Below are positions 20,326-34,500 of a stretch of 64,000 bases of DNA, piece after piece; within the stretch, counting starts at the first letter, position 1; each line of letters begins with the position of its first letter. The notes beneath the pieces are model-generated. The model was not told the DNA's origin, did no database searches, and saw nothing but the letters and a program-made list of their open reading frames with translations. Position numbers and translations under genes: made by a program. Origin of the DNA: Takakia lepidozioides (Eukaryota; Streptophyta; Takakiopsida; Takakiales; Takakiaceae); assembly GCA_030704615.1 (NCBI GenBank), contig CM060733.1:7810001-7874000 (forward strand). The letters run 5' to 3'.

Positions 20326-23300
20326 CTACAACTCTCCTTGTTGGTCTTCACTGGAATATGGCCCCCAGACAGCTTCAGGAGGAGGTTTTGCCGGTTGGTC
20401 TCTTCCAAGTGGGAACTTGAAAAATGAATCGGATATTACTGATAGGAAAAATCCGTAAAACAGGAATGCTGAAAGAAGTATCATTGCCGCCAATAATGTA
20501 TACAGTTGCCATTCTGGAAAAAGAAGACACACTCGCATACTTAATATGGCATTCCCCCAAATGTAGAACCCATAAACTATCCATTGATGGATCTGTGTTT
20601 GCTGTGCAATTCAAGTTAGGCATGAGAACTTCATCACACATACACTATCTCTCGCATCCTCCCCACACTCACATGCCGTTTATTGCTACTGCAATGCAAG
20701 CATAGCAAAGTTCATCTGTGTGACCTACCTTCTTCCTCACATCTCCAATCTCAAGTGCAGTAAATGTTAAGCAGTGATCTGGAGGATTGCTCCAATAGCA
20801 CTGCTGATATCTTCGTAAGTACTCCTCAATCTGGTTTGTAATCAATTTTTACCTTGTCGCAGTTGCCCATACATACCACCTCTCCACCAGCTCAATTAGA
20901 CCTAAAATTGATGGATAGTGCTGCATGCACAACAGAAACCAAAAAGAATGGCGGGTTACCTTTCCATTCGCCTTTATTGAGTGCACTGACACGGGCACTT
21001 GAATCTGCCCCTGTAGACAATAATGCCCTGCAAGAGGCCAACAAATCCACAGGTTGATAAACCAGACAGTGATGGAGGAGCTGTCTAAGCGTAATACCAT
21101 CCATTCACTTGTGTGGCCCAATTCTCCCGTAGACTCACAATCCTAGTGATGTGCTTGGGCATAGGAATGCCCCCCACCCACCTGGATCAATCACATTGCA
21201 AACTCTTCAATTTAGGAAATCTAACTTGATGAAGTTTGTCCTGGACATCTGATGTACAAATAATCATCAACATAGACACCCTGGCCCACATAGACCTGTG
21301 GCAGTGTATGAGCTGTCAAATTGAAAGTGAGACAATGAACTTGAAAAGGAAATTGATACAGTGACTCTGAATACCCGAAGACACTCCCACAAAAAGCAAC
21401 TCTACTAATGTAGTCATTTCGAGCAAATGGTCCCTTATGTTGAAGGGACAACAAAAAGCAACTCTAATAATGTAGGCCTTTCAACTGATGGTTCCTTGTG
21501 TTGAAGGGACAACAAAAAGTAACTCTAATAATGTAGTCGTTTCGACCGAATGGTCCATTATGTTGAAGAAAACAGAAGGAAAGATGGAAGAGCAGCACTC
21601 CCACCATCCAAGACCTTCCTAGAGATCTGAACTAGGCTCCTCACATGAATTGATTTGGAGAACTGAGCAAAGACTGTGGGGGGTTTTTATTAACAATTCG
21701 AACCTATTTGCTAAACACATCACAACACCGCAAGTAGTCACAACACCAAAACACCAGGGTTGCTTGCTCACTCACTTCCGATTCCGAGAGAACTCCAGAG
21801 CTGTAACAGAAGTCACATGGGCATTTCCAACCCGATGTCGAACTGTCATGGACTTCACATCCACTACCGAAATGTCACCTTCTGTGCTTCCTCTGCATAC
21901 ATATCAGCATGTCATACCATCAGTATACTTGAATACACAAGTCTTTAAAGCTATGGTGTCTGAATGTGAGTTGCGATGTACTCATTGACCCTGTGAACAT
22001 TGGCTATGACATACCCTTGTGCGGCTATGAACTCTCCTGGGCCAATTGTGGGGTTTTCATTGACCATGGTAGACAGTAGGCTGAACATTGCCAGAGCACT
22101 CACGACAATAATATAAATATAGGATCAAGTGTGGGGAGGGCTAGTGTCATTTCGTTCTAGAAAACATGACAAACTGTAGCCCACATGTATGGCTGTCTTT
22201 GCATCGTTCATCACATGAAGTCTGGCTGCAACAGACGCAGCAAGTGTGGCCGTAGCTGTCCAATTCTCTCAGTGCGGACCAGAGGGTAAGTCACAGAGAG
22301 ACAACCAAGAAGATGACGGAAAAAGAAAGAGAATGTACTCAACCCAAAGCCACTTTCATCACATAGAAGCAGAGTCAGAAGTCACCAACAGGCAGTTGAC
22401 ACCAGTAACACGGTTATACTCTGGCTAAATACACAATTTCATGAACTTCGATGTGGAGCTGCATGAACACAAAAGGACCTGGATTAAGATTATACACAAG
22501 GGACGGTAAAGAGGGGTAAAAGTGAGCATACATGGCTAGGAATTTGCCATCACGAGATATGGCAAAGGCAGAGAGGGGATGCTCTTCAAAAAATTTGAAC
22601 CCCACTTTGCTCCAATCACTCATATCCCAGACACCTATGAGACCTCTTCGACCTGCTCCTCCCTTGAAAACAAAATGTGACATGAGAAGCAATGTTCAAA
22701 CCAAACCAACAACTAAATTCTGGTTAACAAATACTGCTTGGGTATCACAAGACACACCTAGAGGAATGAATTAAAAAAATTGCATCCACCAATCCCAAGG
22801 TTCCGCTCTCTATATCGAATAGGGCTCTCTGACTCCTTCCTCTGTTGAGCTCTACAATCTGATGGACTTCCCATTCAACTGACACATCATCCTATCCAGT
22901 AGTGATCGATGGGGCTAATGGGGAGAGGTTGCCTACCCAGCCCCAACGTGGGGATACCCTTTCTGTGATCTTTGCCAAGCCCCTGTGAAAGCAAGTTATA
23001 GACCGCAGCCTTCACATATCATACCCCAGCCCTCTGCGGGAATAATACAGTTTTCAAGCTAGGAGATTTAACAAGCTTCAGTGGGGCAACCATGGCTGAA
23101 CAACTTCCCATTGGTGACAGAAGCTCTAATAGATGGGTTGATTTGTGATATCACAAGAGTGCAATCAGACTCACACACACCTTTTGCTACTGTGACAAAC
23201 AAAAATGGTTTTGTTGGATCTCGTGAAAATCTGCAGTAGCCAAACTTTTCATCCTGTACATAGAAGACGTGACCAAGATTAGCGACCACAGCTAAGAGAG

Positions 23301-26300
23301 AAGCACAGACGAGATGACAAATTGTTAACCTTTAAGACTTTGATTACTGTAGCGCGTCTCTTCCTAATGCTACATTGCAACCTCCAACAAGTGCAACCAA
23401 GAGGAGAAAGACCAAAGCAAGACCAAAGTTTTACCTTCTCATGGGATAAAGCAGTCACAGGAGCAACCTTGGAGAGGTCCCATACACGGCATGCACCATC
23501 CTCAGCAGTTGAGGCTAGGAATGCCGAGTCCAAGCTGTGGCCACCAGATCCAAACAAGAGCCGAAACAAGTAATTGACACACAGGAGATGTGATCAGGCA
23601 AGTGTGGGCCCCACTATTCTACAGGGTTGCCTATCAAGTAGGATTGGGCATTCAGCCTCCCCTGGCAACTCCCAAAGGGAAGACCTAGCACCAGAAATTT
23701 ATTTCTGGCTATCACCTCCTTCGAAATAGAGAGAGGAATACAAGGAGAGAAAGGAGTTTGGTCTTCCTTGTATTGATAGTGCTGGGGGCCCATGAAGGTC
23801 TTTATCCACAAAGGTTGTGACAATCGGCCATCTGGAACGAACAACCTTCCACCTACATTAAGCTGTTCTATTCAAAAGATAGTGTAAACTTAATTTGACA
23901 GGAGACATCCAGGAGAAAAGAGGCATGTGAGGTGCCCCAGGTTTGAGGTACACATGGGGTACCCAAACTGGGTATCCAATGAGGTACTGCCTTAGGTGTA
24001 AATCTTGACAAGTTCCCCATAAGTCCCTATCTTGCTGTCCTCTAGCCTATGACAGACTGAGTTACTTTAAATGGAAACACCTGAAAGTCTACTGTGGTCT
24101 AAAACTGGATTGGTATGATTGGAACACAGCTAGCAGCAATTAAGATAACCCTCAAAGAAAAAACCTGGGTAAAGTATCACCCATGACCATTTCAAGAGTT
24201 GAGAAGCCTATATTGTATGTGATACCTGAAGTCAAGATCTTGAATGCAGCGGTGAGCCTGAGGTTCATCCAGAACTACATGCAAGCTGGGCCATTGAAAT
24301 ACCCGGAGGTGTCCATCCTGCAATCCACACACTGTGAGTAAAATCTCCTCATCTTGTCTCTGTCTCTCTCTCCTTGCCCCACATTGTTCCTAAAGAGGGC
24401 CCTTCTTCTAATCCTCTTCCACAATCAATGGACGAGAATTGAAAGACTTAAGACCACATGGGCAACGTTCCTCAAAAGCATGGCACCCGGGAAGGTCCTT
24501 TGCACAAGAACCTCCCCTATACAATTAACTTGCAGGCTGCTTTCTCCACTTAAGCAGCCATTGATTGCTTCAAGGAAATATCTTAGTCACTAGTTTATCT
24601 GCTTTGCGACTGCACCACATGTAGGCCTGGAGAATTAATACCTTCCCCCCTGCAGCAAACAAGGAACCATCACCACTAAACATCAAGCAGTTTTGAGCAC
24701 CAATGCCTTGCAGAAGAAGAAGCTCCCTCTTGGATGCTTCCACCTTGGACTTGTCTGCATTTTGCATCTCAAACAGCCTGCCAAGAAGCCCTACATGTTC
24801 TAGATCAGACCTGATCCAAAAGCATACAACTTTCATGCCCCCCCTTTCAACATGTGATGTGCAGTTGTTCTCTGTCGGTGTGTATGTGTCTCTGTCTGTC
24901 TCTATTTATCAATCATTATTTCTTCACATCCATGTACTGCATCACATCTGTTGAGTCTTGAGTATCCCCGGCCATCCCTACAGTGTCACTGGTAGAACAA
25001 TTTCAGCTAGATGCGTCAGCGAGAAAGCTTTCCCTCTTTAGAGTTCATGCACATCCTTAGCACCACCAAACTCCTCACTAGTCTCTGGATTGTCATGCAT
25101 GCTATCTACATGACTAATCGCATGGGATTGACCAGCTTGAGCTCCCTTTGCTAGAATGCACAAAAAGGCCGATGCATGCCATCCTGGCACCATCTCCTCA
25201 TCCGTCTCACCATGCCACCGACAACTACAACCACAATGTCAAATAGTTATCAGCGCTCCGTGTAAGGTCAAACTACATTGGACTTAATTGCTTATAGTCC
25301 CCCACGGATGGATCGGACAAAATTTAGTAGTAGCAGGGGTACTAAGCCCAAACTGTAGGAGTAGCAGTGAGATCAAGAAATGACCAATAAGCACCTCTCC
25401 CTCCTTTGCCCAGAGACATATACATTCGAGTGCAATGCATAATGCACAGTTAAAATATAAGGAAGGTTTGAATGTCACTTACCTGCAGTTGTTCAGAAAG
25501 GAGCAAATGATTCCATCACCCCCGGGATGAACTGCCATTCTTAGTGGTGGGCCCTCCTCTGTCCCCAGAGCATAGATCTGTACCACATACCCACAAGTCA
25601 TTCAATTGCCAAACACACACAAGAGCCTCCCTCCTCTTTCTCTCTGCAGTTTGCAGGATTGCAGAATATTCTCAATCTGACAGATCACAGTGAAATAGAA
25701 TCCTAATCCATTTTCCTTTCTTTTCAAGAAGGTACAAGGCTTTAGGTGTGTTAAATAACAAAACTGTAGCAGGTGCCACCAGGCCTTTATCAGGAACGAG
25801 GCAACCTCACAACAATGGTTCACAATTCGACATACACCTCCCAAGCAACGTAAAAGGTAGAAACTCCAGACAGCATTTCTTTTGGTTCTATAAATTTAGA
25901 CAAGTTGGTGAAGTTGTAGGTTTTCAGAAATGTAGATGACTCTACTTCGAAATTAGCTTGTAACCAAACAATCTACCGCAGAAATTATTGAATGCTTCAT
26001 GCGCATTTAATTAATGCCTTAGAAGGCTCAACAATGCGCCTTCATGCTAGTCAACTATACTACGATTGCAGATCCTCAAAGACCCAAAATCAACAAATGA
26101 AAAACAAAGGAATTGGGAATTACAGTGTCGGAAAGCTCGTGATCATCAAATTCATACTGGGTAACGGCCAGACCGGTGACGACCTCATTCTCTTTGCCGC
26201 CATCTCCCCGTCCGAAGAGGACATAGGCAGATGACCCTACTTTCCCAGCTGCCCAGGCGGCACACATCAGCGGGGCCTCCTCATTCCTTGTCCCCCTCAA

Positions 26301-26321
26301 GTAGCTGATCCGCTTACTCAT
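20326..26321 (-). CDS. SEC12/PHF1-type WD40 membrane protein (Sar1 exchange factor family)
   Basis: Exons resolved with matching phases: 26321-26124, 25577-25483, 24777-24642, 24317-24226, 23534-23435, 23253-23181, 22652-22532, 21027-20960 and 20513-20326. The phase and missing WD40 segment show that at least one more exon lies between 22532 and 21027 (a candidate lies near 21.95-22.05 kb). The protein is a seven-blade propeller with a single C-terminal membrane anchor (about 22 hydrophobic residues starting YTLLAAMILL) and a short lumenal tail. Signature segments include a Gly-rich/Lys loop (FGRGDGGKENEV), RMAVHPGGDGIICS, CLMFSGDGSLFAAGG, DGHLRVFQWPS, STAEDGACRVWDLS and STGADSSARV. SEC12 is the ER GEF for Sar1 in COPII budding; PHF1 is its plant relative needed for phosphate-transporter ER exit. 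The two cannot be separated here. Confidence 0.85.
21389..21565. repeat. Three tandem copies of a 61-bp unit in a SEC12-like intron
   Basis: The word ACAAAAAGCAACTCTA recurs at about 21390, 21450 and 21512, each followed by TAATGTAG and a TTATGTTGAAGG-like end. Copies are about 85-90 percent alike by eye. Confidence 0.85.
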
Positions 26322-27870
26322 GATGAATGCTGACGATGGTAATGAGGATGATGCAGATTACGAATATCAATTCTGACAAGGCGTGTGCGTCTACCTCAAA
26401 CCCCACAACCAATCCTCTCCCAAAAGAAAAATAATTGCAGACTGCCAATTGATCCAACCAATCCTTCTTTCTCGCTCTGTCTCTGAAACGCAAAACAATC
26501 CCACGGACTATCTCTTCCCCGGAGCATATGCAAGCGCTTCCCCACACTCGAACACTTCCTTCCTCTCACTCCCTCCTCCGCAGCATCAGTCCAGTGATTC
26601 CGTTAGTAGTCACGTTTTCCGTTACCGTGCCCTACAGCAACTTTGCTTTTTTTTTTTTTTTTTTTGATTCTTTCTTAAAACCAAAACTGGCAATGTGATT
26701 GTGAAAATTACTAAGGCATAACAGGTCAGTGGCCCGGTGGTAAAAACTAAAAACATCTTGTGCAATGGCCCGTTGGTCCGGGGTTCAAACTCCTGGGAGC
26801 TGTCTCTCTCTCCCCTTGTTTGCCTAATGGCCCCGCAAACTGGGATAATGACGATGATGACATGGCAATGATGACATGGCATGATGATGATGTGGCATTA
26901 TGGCACCCTATTCCAGCTCTACTCTAAGACTAGTCTCCGACCTTCGGTGGTCACTGGACTGAAGAGCAGGGAGTGGGGATTTGACAGCAACTCTGCCGGA
27001 GGCCCTTCCCGGGTGGAGAAGTTGGGTAGCATATGTGAGCGGGCATGAGCACTGACCGAAGGGGGGTTGGATTCTAGTTGCCGCTTATTAGTGATAATAG
27101 CTATGAGGGAGCCGATCCCCATGAGGTGGATTGCCTTGAAGCATTTATGGATAAAAAAGATACGGATATTAAAAGTTTTTGTGTAATGCAATAATACTGG
27201 CGTTGTGATGCCATCTCTAGTACCAGCAGCGATGACGGTTAGTGGGCCGGTGTTCTTGTCTCCTTGGCGAATTGCGAGAATGAGTGAGGCATTTTTCTAT
27301 GGTTTGTCTAAAGTGGAGGAACTCGGATAACAATCACGGCCCTATGCAAATTCGACAAAGTGGATGGTGAGGCTCAGAAAATACGAAGATATTCAATATA
27401 TTAAAAATATATAGAAATAGAAACCATGATTTTAATTTTCCGTATTTTTTTCATTTTTTTTCTCCATTTTTTTCCGATAGTATACTAAATTGAAACTGAA
27501 CAATAAACAATAAACCAATTGCAGCCAAAAAAAGCTTAGAGGATAATGGTGGAACAACATAAATCTGATAGTTGACGGAATCCTGGAATGAGGGGTGAAT
27601 GAAACATTAAGTAAGAACAACAAGGCCGGCTGTGGGGTATATTCTTGTATCTTTTTGTATATTCTTATCCTCTCCTGAGAAGGCTCTTGCCTGGAAACAG
27701 TCAAAACCGGGACTTTCCATTTCACAAGAATTTTGAAATACATTTGAGTCAACGTCTCCTCATGACGAACTTGAAAGATTCTCTTTGGGTTGCTCTACAA
27801 ATCTTTTCTATGATAATAACGGAAGGATGTCGTGGGTGCGCGAATTTGTAGTAGAGCTCAGCTTCCTGAG
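26322..27870. other. Intergenic: SEC12-like promoter side and NFACT 3' side
   Basis: Contains a T19 run at 26647-26665 and a tRNA-like SINE candidate (separate entry). 27,430-27,500 is AT-rich. No gene is recognised. Confidence 0.5.
26716..26890 (+). mobile_element. Possible tRNA-derived SINE fragment
   Basis: A box A-like TGGCCCGGTGG at 26730-26740 and a box B-like GGTTCAAACTCC at 26782-26793 are separated by 41 bases, a spacing compatible with an RNA polymerase III internal promoter. No cloverleaf folds from it. Downstream is a GATGATGACATGG-type simple tail. This is the arrangement of a tRNA-derived SINE, but a chance match or decayed tRNA pseudogene is possible. Confidence 0.35.
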
Positions 27871-28541
27871 CTATGGTACGAGTTGGTTAGTGTGCTCAGA
27901 GGGAGAATTTGAAGCCCACCCGAGCATCACGCTCTCCTTCTCCACCCTCACCATGCCTGGCTTGCCCCCTTTCACTCTCTTCAAGTGCTTCAGGTTTGTG
28001 TACATTACGTCCACTTTTCCAGCTCCCCGTGCCTGGTGATCACAAGAGAACACATGATATTACCTGACAATAACCTAGAGCCAGCAGTGAAACCAACGAC
28101 CAATGATGTCAGAGAAGCTCCAATACACAGACCTCACTATTCAAGATACTACTCGGACTACAGTTCCTGTGAAAAAAGTGTCAGTAACATGGAGAACACA
28201 AATGCACCTGAGAAACAGAACAAACCTTCGAGAAATATGCCGCTAAATCAGCTGAAAATTGGAAGTCTTCATCTGATGGAGGTTGTCCAGGTGGTACCCG
28301 CAGTAGTAGCTGCCATTCCCGATATCACCAAAAATACAAATCAGATTCGCCATTAGTCCTTTGGGCGGCTTTAGTTGACTGTGGCCCAACACCCAGAAGA
28401 AATGAAGGGGGCAGACACAGAAGGACATTTATATACGCCACTGTATCATAACCTATGCAGAATTCCTTGGACCAAGGGTGGAGTTTTCATTCACAAGTTG
28501 GTGGAATTTTAAGCTGGAATATCGACAACTCTACACAGGTT

Positions 28542-28591
<50 letters not shown>

Positions 28592-31500
28592 AGACAACAG
28601 AGAAGCAATATATTACGTCCACGGACATAGTAGGACAACACAAAGAAAAACAGGTAAAGAGGTTACATGGCAGCCCGGAACATTGCGAGCATGGAACCAT
28701 ATATCATAGTCCGTAGCTATTCGATTTGTCAGCACATCGTTCTGACGATTGTTACGACCGACCAGCACTTCAAACCCTGTACACAAACCCTCATTCAGTA
28801 CCTGTGGCGATGACCAGACAACTTGCTATCAACAAAAAGCACCATAAATGGATATGTAATTGTGTCTTGAAAGACATGTCTGGAAGGCTTCTTAATGTTT
28901 TGAACTTGAGAGTGACAAAAAATTAGGCCATTAATCTTGCATTCAAAGAATCTTACCTGTGATGCAGTAGGTAAGTAGTATAAGGGCACTAAACAGAGAG
29001 ACAGATGTTCAGCAGTGCAAGGTTTAGGGTTAATCTACATTTAGCTTGAAGTAATATGGACAATGCTCTGGGAACCACCTTACCGGATGGTGAAGTGTAT
29101 CGGCGCATATTTCCTGTGAGAATCTCAAGCGCTGATTGTTTCTTCTTCCGTTTGTTGGAAGGGGGTGGACCACCTACATCAAGCAAGAACATCATGGCAC
29201 TGCGGCACCCATCAGATCATACAATCAAGATGTCTCTCTAGATTTCTGTCAATTTTTGTACTGTTTCACTGGAAGAAATGAAATGAAATGAAATGAAATG
29301 GTACTTTATAACGTCTGCGGAAAGCTCAAAGAGCTTATGGGACAAAATGGAAGAAACAAGAGAGAGGAAACAAAATCAGAGCCAAAAAACAGCCAAAAGC
29401 AACTACTGCTCAAGGGATTGTCTAAGGGTCAGCCTCGTGCAGGTAAGCTGCCAAGCATTTCTGATCCTGATAGTGGAAGACTTCAGTGAGAGATTGAGTT
29501 CCACGGAATAGACAGTGGAATCTCCCACGGATCTCATAATATAGAGGGCTATAAAAGAAAAAGTGTTCTTCAGTTTCAATTTCCTGGTTGCACCCGGTGC
29601 AAGATGGGCATAGGCGGTCCTCCTGTTGCAGGTTTTCCCATCTACCAGTCCCTATCCGTAGATTGTGGGAGCCCACCCTGAACCGCTCCAATGCCCTCAG
29701 GAGGGAAGGAGAAATGAAATGAAATGGTGCTTTATAACGTCCGCGGAAAGCGCATAGAGCTTATGGGACAAAATGGAAAGAAAAACATGAGAGGAAACAG
29801 GAAACCAGAGCAACTATTGTTCGAGTGATTGTCTAAGGGTGAATGCCTCGTGCAGGTAGGCTGCCAAGCATTTCTGATCTTCATAGTGAAAGACCTCAGT
29901 GAGAGATTGGGTTCCACGGAATAGACAATGGAATCTCCCACGGATCTCATAGTATAGAGGGCAATAGAAGAAGAAGTGTTCTTCAGTTTCAATTTCCTGG
30001 TTGCGCCCTGAGCAAGCTGGACAGAGACAGTCCTCCCGCTGCAGGTTTTCCCATCTGCCAGTCTCTGTCCGTAGGTTGTGGGAACCCACCCTGAACCGCC
30101 CCAAAGCCCTCAGGAGAGAAGGAGATAAAGAGGCCGAAAGGTAATTGGGCCACAAGATTCTATCATCTCGGAGAACCAAGAATGTTTCTCGATAGAAATG
30201 GAGCTTTGCCGTGAGGTTGGGTAACTTCCAAGTTCTCCTGACATGTAGCTCCATGAGCTCCTTTCTAATGAGTTGGTTGCGGTCGTGCTTGGATGTGATG
30301 TCCACCCCTTCTGGGTTCACTGGCAATAGTGAAGCAATAGAGAGTCCATGGCGTTCAAAAAAGGTATCCACACGAGCATACCAGGATTGTTTGAAGCCTG
30401 CATTTTTGAGTCTCATAGATGTGAGGGCCCTGGCCACAAGCCCCTTGGGGGGAAGGGCTTGTAACCTATGCAGGAAAATTGTAAGCCGGAAGAGGGCCTC
30501 AGTTTGAAGTGGCACACAGGCGAATTCTGCATTCAGTATGTGAGATGGAGTTGTGCCTCTGGCGCCAAGCATTGCTTGGAGGAAAGATGACTGCAATGGT
30601 TCCAGATTCTTTTCCCACCAGGAAACTGGGACCGCAGGTGCCCGGAATTCACAACCGAAAGTGGCATTTGGGGTGACCACGCTATCAAACAGCCACTTCT
30701 TGGTCGGTGGATGGCGCAGGTGTATCTGTTTGCATTTGGCCTGAAGGCGGATGGAGGCTGCCTTGCCTTTTGTCAATCTGTCTAGGGCAGTAGCTGCAAA
30801 CTGGAATTTGGGGGAGTGGATAACCAGACCCAGATACCGGTAGGATTTGACTATCTCAACCTTGCGATTGTTGAGGAAGAATTTGCGGTCGGCCTGCCCA
30901 TTGAAAACCATGATCTTGATTTTGCTAAGGTTGACTTGCAGCCCATAGTCTTTGGTGAACTGTTCCAGGATGTGGAGATGGTGTTGTAGGAAGACAGGAG
31001 ATTGTGACAAAAGGGCAACATCATCCGCGTAGAGGAGATCTGATTGTGTTGGTCCTCCATCCAATGGCACCCCAACTCCATGGTTGATAAAGGCGTCGAA
31101 AGGTAATTGGGCCGCAAGATTCTATCATGACAGAGAACCAAGAATGTCTCTCGATAGAAATGGAGTTTTGTTGCAGGATTGGGTAGCTTCCAAGTTCTCC
31201 TGACATCTAGTCCCATAAGTTCCCTTCTAATGAGTCTGTTGCGATCCTGTTTGGATCTGATTTCCACCCCTTCTAGCGAAGCAATAGAGAGTCCATTGCG
31301 CTCAAAAAAACTTCCAAAAAGATAGGAGGTTGACCTGTTGAAGCTACTCAAATCAACAATGATGAGGTAGAGATTCATATGCTTATAACTTGATAACTAG
31401 TTCAGTAAGTTCAACTCTTAGAGGTTTCAGGCCAAATTGAATCCACCACCAAATGGCAAAAAGGGGGTGGCAGTCACATTCAACCAGTGACAGCAACAGT

Positions 31501-34500
31501 TGGAAAGACGATGAAATTTTCCAAGAGAACAAGTGATGGGTTATCTAATGGTCAAGACACATACCTGTGGCAATGGGCTTGAGGTAGCCACCCTCAATCA
31601 GCTCATCACGAACCTGCTTTCATAAACCCAGCCCCAATTAGATGGAATCTTCTCATCACTACTTTGGGAATACATCTCATATGACACATGTTTGGCGTGG
31701 ACAATTGCCAACACATCTGGGGGCATTGCCGCCAGCCTGTTCAAAACACTAACGGCCTCCTGTAAGGATGAATTAACAGATAAGTACAGAAGAGCCAATA
31801 GAAGTAGCCCACACACCTCTTCAAGACTTCTCAAGTCCACAGTGCTTTCATATACCTCCAACTGCTGTAACAAGACCTCCACCTGCCCACAACCGAGGAT
31901 GAGTGCAAATCTAGAGATTATACAGCATGATGAAATCCTGAAGCCTGTTGGAGAGCAGAAGCATTCAGGGAATGCGTGGAAGCAGTATAATCTACCGGGA
32001 TGACCCCTATTGAGTCTGTTGCTTGAAGGCCCTGACTTCAGCAGTTCATGTTAATCTTGCAAAGAAGCTGCAAAGACGTGCATTGGGGTTTCTCTTGCAA
32101 CAGTTGCAATGGACTGCTACCCGAAGAAGTCGCCTTTTACCTGGGCTAGGTAAGAAAGTTCATCTTTTGCATCAGCAAGTAGGGGTGCGACTGCACGCAC
32201 TGACCTCTTCAGCTTTTGACTGCCAAAATACAGAGACCAATTCCAATTATGTACCATTTGCAACACAGCTGAAGTCGAACTTTCGAAACATGGAAATTTG
32301 TTCACAACACTGCAGCAGCTCAAACATTAATCTGCGCCCAGAGGGTTTTCTCTAATTTTCAACAATTCTTGCAATCAGACCCAAAGAAATAAACTGAGAG
32401 GGAATACCTGCGCTTATAGAGCTTTTGAGCAGTTATGAGTGCAGTTTGCCGCGGATCTAATGCAATGGTAACTGGCCTCCCTGTGTCAAAGTCAGGCAGC
32501 TGCATCCCTCCTGTGTTACTCATCCCTCTGGCTAAACCCCTAAGTTCTTACTCGAAACTACCCTTGCTACATTTTCTGTTAATCATCCCTCTGGCTAAAC
32601 CCCTTAGTTCTTACTTGAAACTACCATTCCTACATTTCTACTGTGTCCCCTAGGCCCTTTGGCAGTGGATGGTAATAAATTCATTCTTCTTCATCTCTTC
32701 TTTCCACCTCTCGGCTGAGTTCTGTGTGCCTGCTGAACTTATCAGGGTCTCATTTGTCACTTTCTTCATCACACACTGTCTCCCCTTTCTTCGCACTAGC
32801 TAAGCAATGATAGCCACGTGTCACATCTATGCAAGGTAGGAGATATAGTAAAACTGCTGAAATCAGAAATGTATTTTCATCTATGATGTCAATGCACACA
32901 ATTCAAACTACAGATCCCTGCAGCCAGGTTGTCATAAGTGGCACACAAGCTCTAAGGCAATCTTTGGCTCGATTATTATCCCTGATTGGTGGGAACCCTA
33001 TGCCTGGCTCTGGAATGATTGACAATTATATTCTTCAGAGAATTCATTGCCAACACATGACAATACATAGCTGTGTTCGCATACTTTGTCAGCATGTCCA
33101 CCAATACATCTACTGTCTAGGTGTTAATATCCAAAAGGTCAACTAGAATGTGAGGCTCACTTCAAACAACCACAAGGCTCACCTCAATCGAAGAGTTGCC
33201 AGGTTGGCACGCATGCAAATTGGCCATCAGAAGGTCTGCTGTTCTGGTAAGGCCCTCATATTCGTCTGCAGCTTTTGTCTGGTCTTCATAGATCTTTACC
33301 TGCAGTATCCCTTTTAGTCATGTTATGAAATGGAGAGAGATTTAACAGGGCAATCCAGGGGGGGCTGTCCAGGGGTCAGACTCAGCATCCCCCAGTGTGC
33401 TACTGAAGACAAAATGAAGCTCACCCTTCCATTGTCCTAGCCCATAATGGCAGCAATACCCCAGACGTTATTGGTCAGAAGATCAGCACAAGTAGAGAAT
33501 TCTGCTAACGTCCAAGCCTTGATAAGAGGTACAAACCTTAGATTCTGCTTTTCTAAATGAGGTGCCGACCTTAGCAACCAGCTGCTGCCTCAGCTGCACA
33601 TCTTGACAGGTCCCCACAACATCTGTCATAAGAAGGAAGAAGGTTATCTTACCTAATTTCTAATATGACCACCCACAGAGAAGGAAAGATTATAACAACG
33701 ATAAAGATGTGACTAGAGTACAACAGATAGAATGGATGATAGTATCATCCTAGGACATAGGCTCTGCATCGCAGCAGAAAAAGAAGAAAAGTATTACATC
33801 CACTGGAAGCCCAGAGGTCTATGGGACACAGTGAGCAACAGGAGGCAACCAAGAGAGCGTATAAAAAACAAAATATTTCTCGGAGATGAAAGCAAAGCAA
33901 AGCAAAGGAACTTCATAAAAAACGTTTTACAAGAAATAACTATTCTGTCCCTGAGAAAGAGAAATTAAGAAACTTTGGATGTCCACAGGAGTCCCTTAGG
34001 GCCCATGGGACCAGAGAGAGCATAAGAGAGCCACAATAGGAGAGACAGAGAGAGAGTCGCAGACACACCTGCTGAAACTTCTCAGAGTCAAGAATGCGAG
34101 TGTAGTAATCATCCACCATCACAAGAACACTGCCTGCAACTATGTTGGTATCTTTCTCACTCAAAAGCATGTAGGGGCCATCTCCCCCCAGCACACTGTA
34201 GAATCCAGTACTCCTGCAGTATCATTCATAGTCTACCTGAAAGATATCAGCCAATGATCCAAGCGAGACCCAGTACTAAGCCAAGAAATGAATGGAGGAA
34301 AAAAAGTAAGTTGCTACAGAAGAGGCACAAAGAGATGCAAAGGAAAGCCAAGGAAGAAACCTAACAAGACCGGGTGTGAAGTTCATCTCTGATATGGCTG
34401 TTAGCCAATCCAGCCATGTCTTGTGTAATGCACACCACTCATCTTCTGTCACCTCAGCAACAATCTGTGCATGAAAATCAAATAACAGTTCAGTCAAAGT

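Noticed and set aside
31598-31882. 94-codon ORF as an independent small protein
   Set aside because: It is two NFACT exons (31882-31817 and 31613-31565) with intron sequence read through between them.
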